Notes under the pieces: generated by a model | Told to the model about the DNA's origin: nothing | Seen by the model: the letters and a program-made list of their open reading frames with translations, nothing else | Database searches by the model: none | Part shown: positions 46,646 through 55,154 of the stretch, in pieces | How positions within the stretch are numbered: position 1 is the stretch's first letter | Layout of the letters: the number at the start of each line of letters is the position of its first letter | Position numbers and translations under genes: made by a program | Source of the DNA: Candidatus Vicinibacter proximus | Lineage (GTDB): Bacteria; Bacteroidota; Bacteroidia; Chitinophagales; Saprospiraceae | Length of the DNA stretch: 64,000 bases | Assembly: GCA_016713905.1 (NCBI GenBank) | Contig: JADJOE010000003.1 | Coordinates: forward strand, 2,232,001 to 2,296,000 | Direction: 5' to 3'

Positions 46646-49594
46646 ATGGATAATCGTATACAGAAGGCTGTTATTATCATTTGTCTTCTTCTTGCTACAC
46701 AATTCGCTGGAAGTTCACAGAATGTTATCTTTTATGCTGGTCGTTATCACATTGAGTGGGATATTTCTAATTGTACTTTAACTACAAGCATCTGTCCGCC
46801 CAATACCTATAAAGCCTATGCATATCATCCAAATGGTAATATTGTTTGGATGAGAGCAACTCCACTTCCTGGTAACTTCCAAAGAGTGGCTTACTATATT
46901 AGAAATTTTAATACTTGTGACACTACACTTTTATACTCATTTATAAAATACAATTACTCACAAAGTGGTGCTCCTCTAAAAATTGATCATTTGGGTAAAA
47001 TGTATGCTAAGAACGTTATTGACAGTAGCATTGTGGTGTCAAATTTCATCGGTGACTCGCTTCATTTTTTGTTTAAATGGAAGTTTAGTCCATGGAACAT
47101 ACTTTTCGAAAATGGGGAAATACTGCTAACTCATACAGCTGCTTATACTAGATTTACTCAAAATTATCAATTCATTCAAAATGTTCAATTTTCTGTACCA
47201 ATTGTCAATTTGACAAAAATGATAATTGATTGTGACTCCAGCTATTACCTTGCTTTAGCTCTTGATATGCCAATGAACGTTTATTTGGATTCAGTAGCCA
47301 ATCATCCATTTGAATTTTCATATAGTACAGAGTACACCAGAATTATTGCCTATGATCTGAAATCAAATATAGAAATTAAAGAATTCTGTAAAATAAAACT
47401 ACCATTTACTCAAAACAATTTCATAGGTATTCTAAACCCTCTGGAATTTCTGGATTCAGAAAACGAATGTGATCTCCTGCTCGATCTGGACCGCAATAAT
47501 TCTTCCGGTCTTTATCCCTATGATTTTGATATTCCCTTTGCACTTTGTGCGCCCAATGATTCCGCTACTCTTTGCGACGACGATCTTTATCTCCACACTT
47601 CTTTTCCTCTGGACAGCATCTCCATCCTCCTTTCCAATGCTCTTAATCTGCCGCTGGAATTCATTGCTTCCACAGGTCTCCCGCCGGGATTTTCTTTGCT
47701 TAAGCGTTCTGATTCTACCTGGACTTTGTCCGGATCATCCGCATCCGATGCAGAATACACCCTGGCGCTTAAATCACTCCGATATATCAACAATGCTCCC
47801 TTCAGAATTTCAGGTTCCAGACAGATCTCCTTTCAGGGTCACAATTCCCTGAAATCAGGTTCTCTGGCCCGTGCTTTCCTCCGTCTGGGAAACAAGCCTT
47901 ACAGTGGTCCCGATACCAGCATTCACATCTGCTTGCCGGCTCTTGATCCCGTTGATCTTCTTCCTCTCCTCTCCAACGCAGATTCAGATGGACTTTTTTA
48001 TCCTCCACTGAAGTCCGCCAACAAGGTCTTTGTGCCCGGCTCTGATTCCTTTGGCCTCTACCGGTACATCACTACCGATCTCTTCTGTGGTGCCGATACG
48101 GCACAGATACTCCTCTCTGAAGCCCATTCCATTCCCGCTGATCTGGGACCCGATCTGGAGTTTTGCAACGGCGATTCCTTTTCCCTCCTGCTCAACCACC
48201 CGGCATTGGACAGCCTGTGGATCAATGGATCTCCTGCCTCTCCTCATATCATTCTCCGCAATCCCGGATCCTACTTCCTGACGCTCAAGTCTAAGGACGG
48301 GTGCCTGTCCTACGACACCCTCCTCATTCAAAAGTCCTCCAGGCTCCTCTCACGTGTTGACTCTTTGACTGGGTGTCGCAACGGTTCCTTGGTCTACAAA
48401 AACAAAACTTACTTCCCGGGTCAAACTATTCTCGATACCCTGCATGCTGCTCTTTCCTGTGACACCCTCCTCTCCATCTCGCTCATCCCCTCTGATCTGA
48501 ACTTTACCAAAGTTACCAGACCTCTTTGTCTGAATGAAAAATATATCTACAAAAACATCTCCTATCCTCCCGGTTCTCTCATCAAAGATACACTCTACGC
48601 TGCCTCCGGTTGCGATACTTTACTGGAATTGTGGCTAAAACCTCTTCCTTTGCCCGCTGTAAGCATTTTGGGAGATACCCTCCTCTGTGAAGGGGATACT
48701 GCTTTGCTCAGCACCTCAGCCTCCGGAAGCCTCCTGTGGTCCACCGGCGATACCACAAGAGCCATTTCCGCAGCACCGGGAAATTATTCCCTCACCGTCA
48801 CGGATGCCAACAATTGCTCCGCAAGCTCTTCCTTCCGCGTGGACCAGGCACCGCCACTTTCTTACGTCATCACTTCCTACGACCCTCTTTGCAGCGAGGA
48901 GTTGGGAAGCGTCCTCCTCAAGGTTTCTTCAGGTGGCATTCCTCCCATTCAATATGCTCTCAACGGGATGACCAATCTTTCCGGCATCTTTTCTTCTCTG
49001 CCTCCGGGATCTTACATTGCCACTTTTTCAGATGCGCTGGGTTGTACCCGCTCTGACACAGTCCTCATCCTGCCTCCGCCACTCTTTGAAGTCAACATGA
49101 CAGACTCCATTACCCTCGATGCAGGGTCTTCCGTCCTGGTGCAATACAGACTCCGCCAGGGCTCCATTCAAAACATCTTGTTCCGGCCCGGTGAAGGAAT
49201 CGCTCTGGATCAGGGTGGGCTCCGCATTTCCGCAACCACCGACCAAATTTATACCCTCACCTTCATCGACGACAACGGCTGTGAGATTACCAAAACACTC
49301 AAAGTCTCCGTCAGACAAAACAATGAATTCTTTGCCCCATTGATCTTCTCCCCAAACAACGATGGCATCAACGACTTTTGGTTGCCTTCCTGGGGCAGTT
49401 CCTGGACCAGGGCAGAAATCAAAATCTATGACCGGTGGGGTGCACTCATGGCTTCCCCTCCCCCAGCTCAGGGCTGGGATGGCAATCACCATGGAATGCC
49501 TTGCATCCCGGGTGTGTATCTGTTCCACATCGTTCTCTATGATGCGCAAGGTATCTCTACTTCTTTCTCTGGAGATCTTACTTTGGTGAGGTAG
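46646..49594 (+). CDS. Module 3 gene B: large T9SS type B surface protein with variant N-terminus
   Basis: The 982-residue protein has its own signal peptide (AVIIICLLLATQFAGSSQ) and a ~270-residue N-terminal domain without visible nucleotide similarity to modules 1-2. From 47466 (ECDLLLDLDRNNSSG) onward it is nearly identical to the other B genes through the CHU_C domain. Shared variant positions alternate between module 1-like (YINNAPF, LGCTRSD, FAPLIFSPN) and module 2-like (EAHSIPAD, WLKPLP, PPPAQ, GISTSF), which indicates recombination. It is likely the surface partner of module 3 A. The frame is intact. Confidence 0.87.
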   Translation: MDNRIQKAVIIICLLLATQFAGSSQNVIFYAGRYHIEWDISNCTLTTSICPPNTYKAYAYHPNGNIVWMRATPLPGNFQRVAYYIRNFNTCDTTLLYSFIKYNYSQSGAPLKIDHLGKMYAKNVIDSSIVVSNFIGDSLHFLFKWKFSPWNILFENGEILLTHTAAYTRFTQNYQFIQNVQFSVPIVNLTKMIIDCDSSYYLALALDMPMNVYLDSVANHPFEFSYSTEYTRIIAYDLKSNIEIKEFCKIKLPFTQNNFIGILNPLEFLDSENECDLLLDLDRNNSSGLYPYDFDIPFALCAPNDSATLCDDDLYLHTSFPLDSISILLSNALNLPLEFIASTGLPPGFSLLKRSDSTWTLSGSSASDAEYTLALKSLRYINNAPFRISGSRQISFQGHNSLKSGSLARAFLRLGNKPYSGPDTSIHICLPALDPVDLLPLLSNADSDGLFYPPLKSANKVFVPGSDSFGLYRYITTDLFCGADTAQILLSEAHSIPADLGPDLEFCNGDSFSLLLNHPALDSLWINGSPASPHIILRNPGSYFLTLKSKDGCLSYDTLLIQKSSRLLSRVDSLTGCRNGSLVYKNKTYFPGQTILDTLHAALSCDTLLSISLIPSDLNFTKVTRPLCLNEKYIYKNISYPPGSLIKDTLYAASGCDTLLELWLKPLPLPAVSILGDTLLCEGDTALLSTSASGSLLWSTGDTTRAISAAPGNYSLTVTDANNCSASSSFRVDQAPPLSYVITSYDPLCSEELGSVLLKVSSGGIPPIQYALNGMTNLSGIFSSLPPGSYIATFSDALGCTRSDTVLILPPPLFEVNMTDSITLDAGSSVLVQYRLRQGSIQNILFRPGEGIALDQGGLRISATTDQIYTLTFIDDNGCEITKTLKVSVRQNNEFFAPLIFSPNNDGINDFWLPSWGSSWTRAEIKIYDRWGALMASPPPAQGWDGNHHGMPCIPGVYLFHIVLYDAQGISTSFSGDLTLVR

Positions 49595-49653
49595 GAGATT
49601 GTTATGATTCCTTCCATTCGAAGCTTGCAAAATCCATAAATCTCTTAAAATTG

Positions 49654-50074
49654 GTGTCATGTAAATTTAAGGGGATTAAGTAGAAATTAAACATCTTTAT
49701 TAATTGAATTAAAAAGATTCAAATACCTCATCATATATTATCGTATATGAAATTCAGTTCGGCCTTTTTCATTTTAGCTAAAACTGATTTAAAAAGCGTT
49801 AAAAACAAAATACTGTTTGAACTCGCATGCAGATAAGCTAACAAATAGATGACAGTAAGGCCCAGAGCTATTCCGACTGCTTAATGCGAGTTTATTTTGT
49901 TTAGCTTTTTAAATCAGTTTTGGCGTTAAGAAATGAAAACAGCCTTGATTTTTTTTTGGTTCTTTTTTGTAGCAAGACAAAAAAGAACAATAACAAATGG
50001 ATGGAACTTAGGACAACTTTAATGAATATCAGAATCCTACAAACTAGTTTCTCCCCAAATTTATGGCTTGACCC
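49654..50074. mobile_element. MITE-like palindromic element, copy B (intact)
   Basis: About 420 bp bounded by imperfect inverted repeats (left ATGTAAATTTAAGGGG, right CCCCAAATTTATGGCTTGAC). Inner arms of ~21 bp (starting GCTAAAACTGATTTAAAAAG) pair with a near-perfect reverse complement ~125 bp later. A 12-bp hairpin GTTCTTTTTTGT/ACAAAAAAGAAC lies at 49959-49988 with loop AGCAAG. No protein is encoded. It directly follows the last surface module. Confidence 0.75.
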
Positions 50075-50344
50075 TAAATAAATTCCGACACTTCATCATA
50101 TAGATACCGAATGAGAATTTCCGATCGGCCTTTTTCATTTTAGCTAAAACTGATTTAAAAAGCGTTTAGAACAAAATACTGTTTGAGCTTGCATGCAGAA
50201 AATCTAAAACATGTATGACAGTAAGGCCCAGAGCTATTGTTGCGGCTTATGGCGAGTTTATTTTGTTTAGCTTTTTAAATCAGTTTTAGCGTTAAAAAAT
50301 GAAAACAGCCTTGATTTTTTTTGGTTCTTTTTTGTATCAAGTTT

Positions 50345-50581
50345 ATAACAGCGGCTCCGCTCTCAATCCTTTAAAGTAACTTGCGAGATGTAAAGCAGTG
50401 TTTACAAAAACCGTTTTTTGTTATGGTGCTCGCAGCCCCTTATCAAGTTTGGTAGTGTTCTTTGAATGACAATCCATTTTGGTGGTTCGCCTTTGGCGAT
50501 ACCCCCGTTTAAGAGCTTATACGATAATTACTCAGAACCTTAACACTGCTTTCGTTTTATTCACTTTAAAATTTTAAGAAA
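50345..50581 (+). ncRNA. Candidate bridge RNA region of the IS110-type element
   Basis: The long 5' non-coding region is rich in stems: AGCGG/CCGCT (50350-50361), GCGAG/CTCGC (50383-50433) enclosing TGTAAA/TTTACA (50389-50406), and TCGCC-TTT-GGCGA near 50490. TATCAAGTTT at 50441-50450 is identical to the left insertion junction at 50335-50344. TTTTTTGT at 50414-50421 is complementary to the right flank ACAAAAAA. In IS110-group elements this region encodes the recombinase-bound bridge RNA. Exact RNA ends are not visible. Confidence 0.5.
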
Positions 50582-51905
50582 ATGAAAGAAAAAAAAAACA
50601 AAAGCATTTCCGATTATTTATCCTAACGCGGCAGGTATAGATATATCAAGCAAAGAACATTATGTAGCAGTTAATCCTGAATCCACTGAAAAACCAATAA
50701 GAGCCTTTGGCGCCTTTACTGAAGACTTACACGCCCTAGTTGTGTTTTTAAAAGAATGCAAAGTAGATACAGTTGCTATGGAGGCTACCGGTATTTACTG
50801 GGTAAGTTTATTTTTAGTATTAGAAGATGCGGGTTTTGATGTTGTATTAGTTACAGCTAAACATGTAAAAAATGTAAGAGGAAAGAAAACAGATGTTAGC
50901 GATGCTGATTGGATACGTCAATTACACAGTTGCGGATTATTATCTGCAAGTTTTCAACCCGATAAGTTTACTCGTAAATTAAGAGCATATATGCGTCATC
51001 GAAAAAATTTAATTGAAATGTCAGCTACACATATTCGCATGATGCATAAAGCTTTAGAACAAATGAATATTAAAATACAACATGTTATTGCGGATATTAC
51101 AGGTAAATCTGGACAAGAGATCATAAAATCCATCATAGCTGGTGAACGAAACGCAGAGATATTAGCATCTTGTTGCGATAGTAGAATTAGAGCTCATAAA
51201 AAAGAGGGTATTATAAAATCCTTAACGGGGGTTTGGAAAGAAGAACACGTTTTTGAACTAGAGCAAAGTTATTCAATATATCAATTCTATCATGCTAAGC
51301 TAAAGGAATGCGATGCTAAAATAGAAGAGCATCTTCGTGAAAAATCCGGAGTAGATACATTTGTGGAGCCCCAAAAAAAAGAAAAGAGTAATAAAAATAA
51401 TTTGAATTTTAACGGAAAGGAAATGTTGTACGAACTAACGGGGACGGATTTAGCAGAAATTTTTGGGATTACGGAAACAAATGCTATAGAAATTATAAGC
51501 GAAGTCGGATTAGATATGAGTAAATGGCCAACGGTAAAACACTTTACATCATGGTTAAACTTAGCCCCGAATAATAAAATATCAGGAGGGAAGGTATTAA
51601 GTAGCCGGATTCCAAAAAAGAAAAACCACGCAGGTCAAATATTTAGAATGGCGGCGTTTGCCATACAGCGTAGCAAAAATTGGTTAGCGATGTTTTATAA
51701 TCGTATAAAAGCAAAAAATGGGGCGCCAAAAGCAATTGTTGCGACTGCAAGAAAAATTGCGGCTATTTTTTATAAAATGATAAAAGAAAGGGTTAAATTT
51801 AACCCAATACCAATCGAAAAATATATGGATGGGTTTAAAGAAAATCAAATTAAGAAGTTAAAACGACAAGCTAAAAACCTTGGTTTACAGATAGTTGAAA
51901 TGTAG
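50582..51905 (+). CDS. IS110-family DEDD transposase, start out of frame by one A
   Basis: The main frame is open from 50586 to 51905 and encodes NAAGIDISSKEHYVAV (first catalytic Asp), VDTVAMEATGIYW (Glu), KKTDVSDADWIRQL (Asp pair) and a C-terminal Transposase_20 domain (FTSWLNLAPNNKISGGK, with the conserved Ser region SSRIPKKKNHAGQIF). The natural ATG at 50582 is followed by an A10 run that puts it one base out of frame; with nine A residues the reading would be MKEKKTKAFPIIYPNAAGID. The GTG at 50742 would lose the first catalytic residue. It is either inactivated, expressed by slippage, or a homopolymer error. Confidence 0.85.
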
Positions 51906-52085
51906 TTACTTAAGAGACAAAAAAGAACAATAACAAAAGGATGGAATATTGGACAACTTTAATGAATATCAGAATCCTACAAACTAGTTTCTCCCCAAAT
52001 TTATGGCTTGACCACAGAAATTTTGTAACCATTCATTGTAGCTATGGAACCTCATTATTATTATTTTTGTTTTCAAATAACTATT

Positions 52086-52706
52086 ATGGAACCACAAGTA
52101 ACTATTCAAGAATTACAACAGCTCATCAAGGAGTTGGTCATCAGTCAGAAAGAAACTGAAAAACTTTTTAAGGAAACGGATCGAAAGTTTCAGGAGACCG
52201 ACAGGCAATTTAAAGAAACCGATCGGAAATTCCAGGAGACCGACAGGCAATTTAAAGAGACCGATCGGAAAATCAATAAAACCATTCATCTCTTCGAAAG
52301 TCAATGGGGTAAGTTTGTGGAGAGTCTGGTCAACGGTAATCTGATCAGCATTCTCCGATCCAAAGGAATCGATGTACACGACACTACCCAAAGAAGAAAA
52401 GGAGAACACAACGGTCGCCAGTTTGAGTTTGACATCATTGCAAAAAATGATTCCGAAATTGTCATCGTAGAAGTTAAATCCACCTTAAACGTGCAGGCCG
52501 TTAAAGATTTTCTGGACGAACTCAGTCAGGTAAGAAATTGGCTGGAAGAATACAAGGACTTTAAACTTTACGGCGCAGTTGCTTTTCTGACCGCCGATGA
52601 AGAAAGCCCTCTTTTCTCAGAGCGTCAGGGTTTATTTGTGATCAAATCAACCGGTGATTCTGCCATTCTCGTAAACAAAGATGACTTCAGACCCAAGGAA
52701 TGGTAA
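52086..52706 (+). CDS. Coiled-coil PD-(D/E)XK nuclease-like protein, copy 1
   Basis: From ATG 52086 the 206-residue protein starts MEPQVTIQELQQLIKELVIS. A heptad coiled coil of five ETDR repeats (KETDRKF, QETDRQF and so on) follows, then a conserved helix (HLFESQWGKFVESLVNG). The C-terminal nuclease-like fold has FEFDIIAKNDSEIVIVEVKS, matching the D...ExK pattern. Family members (DUF3782-like) are frequent in Bacteroidota and cyanobacteria with unknown function. It lies ~70 bp after the MITE copy C end, and a near-identical copy follows 146 bp downstream. A longer in-frame start at 52044 is less likely because copy 2 lacks it. Confidence 0.78.
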   Translation: MEPQVTIQELQQLIKELVISQKETEKLFKETDRKFQETDRQFKETDRKFQETDRQFKETDRKINKTIHLFESQWGKFVESLVNGNLISILRSKGIDVHDTTQRRKGEHNGRQFEFDIIAKNDSEIVIVEVKSTLNVQAVKDFLDELSQVRNWLEEYKDFKLYGAVAFLTADEESPLFSERQGLFVIKSTGDSAILVNKDDFRPKEW

Positions 52707-52852
52707 TCTTTCCATTGTTAAAATTTAAGTTGACATTTAGAGTAGTTCGTGAATTTACTAGAACTATTTAACTTCATTAAACAAATAGTTTTATTCAATT
52801 AGTACTGCCGTCGGAACTGACTTTTTGATATTTTTGTTCTAAAATAACTATT

Positions 52853-53410
52853 ATGGAACCACAAGTAACTATTCAGGAATTACAACAGCTCATCAAGGAG
52901 TTGGTCATCAGTCAAAAAGAAACTGAAAAACTTTTTAAGGAAACGGATCGAAAGTTTCGGGAAACTGACCGCAAAATCAATAAAACCATTCACCTCTTCG
53001 AAAGTCAATGGGGTAAGTTTGTGGAGAGTCTGGTCAACGGTAATCTGATCAGCATTCTCCGATCCAAAGGAATCGATGTACACGACACTACCCAAAGAAG
53101 AAAAGGAGAACACAACGGTCGCCAGTTTGAGTTTGACATCATTGCAAAAAATGGTTCCGAAATTGTCATCGTAGAAGTTAAATCCACCCTAAACGTGCAG
53201 GCCGTTAAAGATTTCCTGGACGAACTCAGTCAAGTCAGAGATTGGCTGGAAGAATACAAGGACTTTAAACTATACGGCGCAGTTGCTTTTCTGACCGCCG
53301 ATGAAGAAAGCCCTCTTTTCTCAGAACGTCAGGGTTTATTTGTAATCAAAGCAACCGGCGATTCTGCCATTCTCGTAAACAAAGATGACTTCAGACCCAA
53401 GGAGTGGTGA
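52853..53410 (+). CDS. Coiled-coil PD-(D/E)XK nuclease-like protein, copy 2
   Basis: The 185-residue protein is almost identical to copy 1 but carries only two ETDR heptads (KETDRKF RETDRKI), 21 residues fewer. The nuclease-like motif FEFDIIAKNGSEIVIVEVKS is kept, with D-to-G beside it. The ~20 bp before the start also match copy 1, so the duplication includes the upstream site. Function is unknown; the ExK residues suggest possible nuclease activity. Confidence 0.78.
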   Translation: MEPQVTIQELQQLIKELVISQKETEKLFKETDRKFRETDRKINKTIHLFESQWGKFVESLVNGNLISILRSKGIDVHDTTQRRKGEHNGRQFEFDIIAKNGSEIVIVEVKSTLNVQAVKDFLDELSQVRDWLEEYKDFKLYGAVAFLTADEESPLFSERQGLFVIKATGDSAILVNKDDFRPKEW

Positions 53411-53451
53411 AGCATTTGAGAAAAATAATTCTCCGAATAATAACAATATTT

Positions 53452-54423
53452 CTATTTCAGAAAAAAATATTTCTGAATCCCGATTCTGTATAAAGGATAA
53501 AAATGTACGTATGATTTTCCCAAAAGGGAGAATCCAAGTGAAACATCCACCCGCAGATTTGAATTAAAAATTCTTTGAATTCCGGGATAAATTTCTAAAT
53601 AATGCCCTCTATTAAATGCGGGATTTTTATTTTCCAATTCTCGGTTATTATATAAGAATTGGGCACTTTGATATTGCTTTCCAAGGAATTCCACATATAG
53701 GTTTGTATTGGTCTCTTCATAGGTATTCATCTTGTTTCCTTGCAGCAAATAACCAAATGATAAATGATAGTAAATTGCATTTCCATAAATGAGTTTACGT
53801 TGAATTTCTTGTCCGTTGACCGGATCAGGTTCTGATTCTGAATAGGCCACCGGAAAAATCCCTCCGGCAGTTAAACTCAAAGCAAATCTTTTTTCCAACA
53901 CACTTAATACTATTCCGGCACCAACTCCACTATTGTCATCCATCAGATTTGGTTCGGCTTCGTCGTGTGCTTGCTTTACATTTGACCACTCTCCTATAAG
54001 CGCACACCTCAGGTGCCTGTTTTTCCCATCCAAATTAAAAATTCTATATTTTGCAAGTGCATGAAAACCGTTCCAACTAAAAGGATAGGTGACTCCACGT
54101 TGCGGAAAATTCGTAAAATAATAGGTACCTGAACTTCCGGTATGCCTGTGCCCTATCAGATCCGGTGGTAATTTTTTTGCATGGTGATTGGAAATACTTC
54201 CTGTCAAGGCAATGCTGAAATTGGATGTCAGACCGTACATCAATTTAAAACCGGTCCATGCACGCACTGTTTTAATCTCATAATTTGCCTCGGCAAATCC
54301 ACGTAATCCTATTACACCCTTTGGGACAGTATTGGCTGATTCTGCCAGTGGAAATAACTCTTGTCCCTGCACCAACGTAAAAAATAAAATAAATCCTGCG
54401 ACCAGATTTGTTCTGAAAATCAT
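53452..54423 (-). CDS. Predicted outer-membrane protein paired with an HMA-domain protein
   Basis: The 323-residue protein has a signal peptide (LVAGFILFFTLVQGQ) and many alternating beta-strands, ending in an aromatic strand (YPLYRIGIQKYFFLK), as expected for an outer-membrane barrel. Strands include WTGFKLMYGLTSNFSIALTG and FALSLTAGGIFPVAYSE. Its start overlaps the stop of the upstream HMA-domain gene by 4 bp, so the two are coupled, suggesting a role in metal handling or sensing. No recognised family name. Confidence 0.7.
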   Translation of the reverse strand: MIFRTNLVAGFILFFTLVQGQELFPLAESANTVPKGVIGLRGFAEANYEIKTVRAWTGFKLMYGLTSNFSIALTGSISNHHAKKLPPDLIGHRHTGSSGTYYFTNFPQRGVTYPFSWNGFHALAKYRIFNLDGKNRHLRCALIGEWSNVKQAHDEAEPNLMDDNSGVGAGIVLSVLEKRFALSLTAGGIFPVAYSESEPDPVNGQEIQRKLIYGNAIYYHLSFGYLLQGNKMNTYEETNTNLYVEFLGKQYQSAQFLYNNRELENKNPAFNRGHYLEIYPGIQRIFNSNLRVDVSLGFSLLGKSYVHFYPLYRIGIQKYFFLK

Positions 54424-54959
54424 AAAATCAAAATATAATGTCCAGCAGTCTGCATTTTTTTATCCGGATATGTTCTCGAAATGCTCTTCCAATCTTTAGA
54501 AGGTAGATATTTCTTTGAGATATACTGAATGTGCATTTGTGTTGCAGGCTTGTACGCTTCTGAATTCAACACTTTAAATGTAAGACTCCCTAATGAAATT
54601 TGAATTTCCTCTAACATTTTCCAATTTCTTCCCATCAAATTTCCCCTTACCATCCTTACTGAAAATCCTGCATTTATTACTGCTTTCACCAACTTATCCA
54701 AATCACTGACCGAATCTGTAATACGGACCGCAGCAACTGTATTGATTAAATCCATCCTTACATCTTTCACAAAATGGAGACGACGCATACTTTCTTCAAC
54801 GGTCTTACAACACAGCGAACAGGTCAGACCATTAATGCCTATCTGGATTTCACTTTGTGCAAATAATTGGTTTCCGAAAAAATGTATAAGTAACAGATTC
54901 AGTAGGGTCCCTTTAACTGTGAATTTGAACCTTTTTGAATTAATAAATCTCAACTCCAT
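54420..54959 (-). CDS. Secreted HMA-like heavy-metal-binding protein
   Basis: The 179-residue protein has an N-terminal signal/anchor (LLNLLLIHFFGNQLFAQ), then a ferredoxin-like HMA domain IGINGLTCSLCCKTVEESMR with a C-x-x-C-C site. The domain continues through VKDVRMDLINTVAAVRI and KAVINAGFSVRMVRG. HMA domains bind Cu(I) or similar soft metals. Residues after ~105 are not assigned. It is the first gene of a two-gene operon with the barrel protein; no P-type ATPase is nearby. Confidence 0.78.
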   Translation of the reverse strand: MELRFINSKRFKFTVKGTLLNLLLIHFFGNQLFAQSEIQIGINGLTCSLCCKTVEESMRRLHFVKDVRMDLINTVAAVRITDSVSDLDKLVKAVINAGFSVRMVRGNLMGRNWKMLEEIQISLGSLTFKVLNSEAYKPATQMHIQYISKKYLPSKDWKSISRTYPDKKMQTAGHYILIL

Positions 54960-55154
54960 GTTGTCTAATTAATCCGTCTTATCTTTTAATTAGTTATTGA
55001 ACTTAAACATGCTCTGTAATGAATCAATATCCAAGCAGTATATTTATCATCGATTTTGATTCTTGAAAATTTCAATAAAAAGCAATTGCACGATAATCGG
55101 CAAAGCCAAATAAAAAAAATTTTTATTCCTTTACAGAATTCAAATTCTCAACAA

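Larger units (their letters stand above)
35652..49612 (+). repeat. Tandem array of three ~4.7-kb A-B surface-protein modules
   Basis: Equivalent landmarks repeat with a period of about 4.70 kb: A starts at 35705, 40403, 45103; B starts at 37268, 41967, 46646; B ends at 40236, 44936, 49594. Modules 1 and 2 are near-identical except in the N-terminal middle of B. Module 3 shares the leader and signal peptide of A and the last ~2.15 kb of B, with unrelated-looking DNA between. Confidence 0.92.
50342..51916 (+). mobile_element. IS110-family insertion sequence
   Basis: The 1575-bp insertion interrupts MITE copy C. Comparison with copy B (…TTTTTTGTAGCAAGACAAAA) shows the target split after CAAG, with AG present at both junctions (50340-50341 and 51915-51916). 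No terminal inverted repeats are seen, as usual for this family. The left non-coding region is ~240 bp and the right one ~10 bp, the layout of the IS110 group rather than IS1111. Confidence 0.82.
50075..52012. mobile_element. MITE-like palindromic element, copy C (split by IS110-type insertion)
   Basis: The left part 50075-50341 and right part 51915-52012 together reconstitute a copy-B-like element lacking the first ~45 bp. The 21-bp inner arms are perfect here (50143-50163 and 50270-50290). Copies B and C are joined head to tail at 50074/50075. Confidence 0.75.

Noticed and set aside
38444..49660. Many 68-210-codon open frames on the minus strand and in other frames of the B genes
   Set aside because: They arise from the C/T-rich composition of the B C-terminal coding strand. 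They recur at the same offset in each copy and lack signal peptides or family features.
49595..50581. tRNA or other classic RNA gene in the post-array gap
   Set aside because: The region is explained by MITE copies B and C and the IS left end; no cloverleaf was found.
50742..51905. GTG 50742 as the true start of the IS110 transposase
   Set aside because: The frame is open further upstream and encodes the essential GIDIS catalytic segment before this point.
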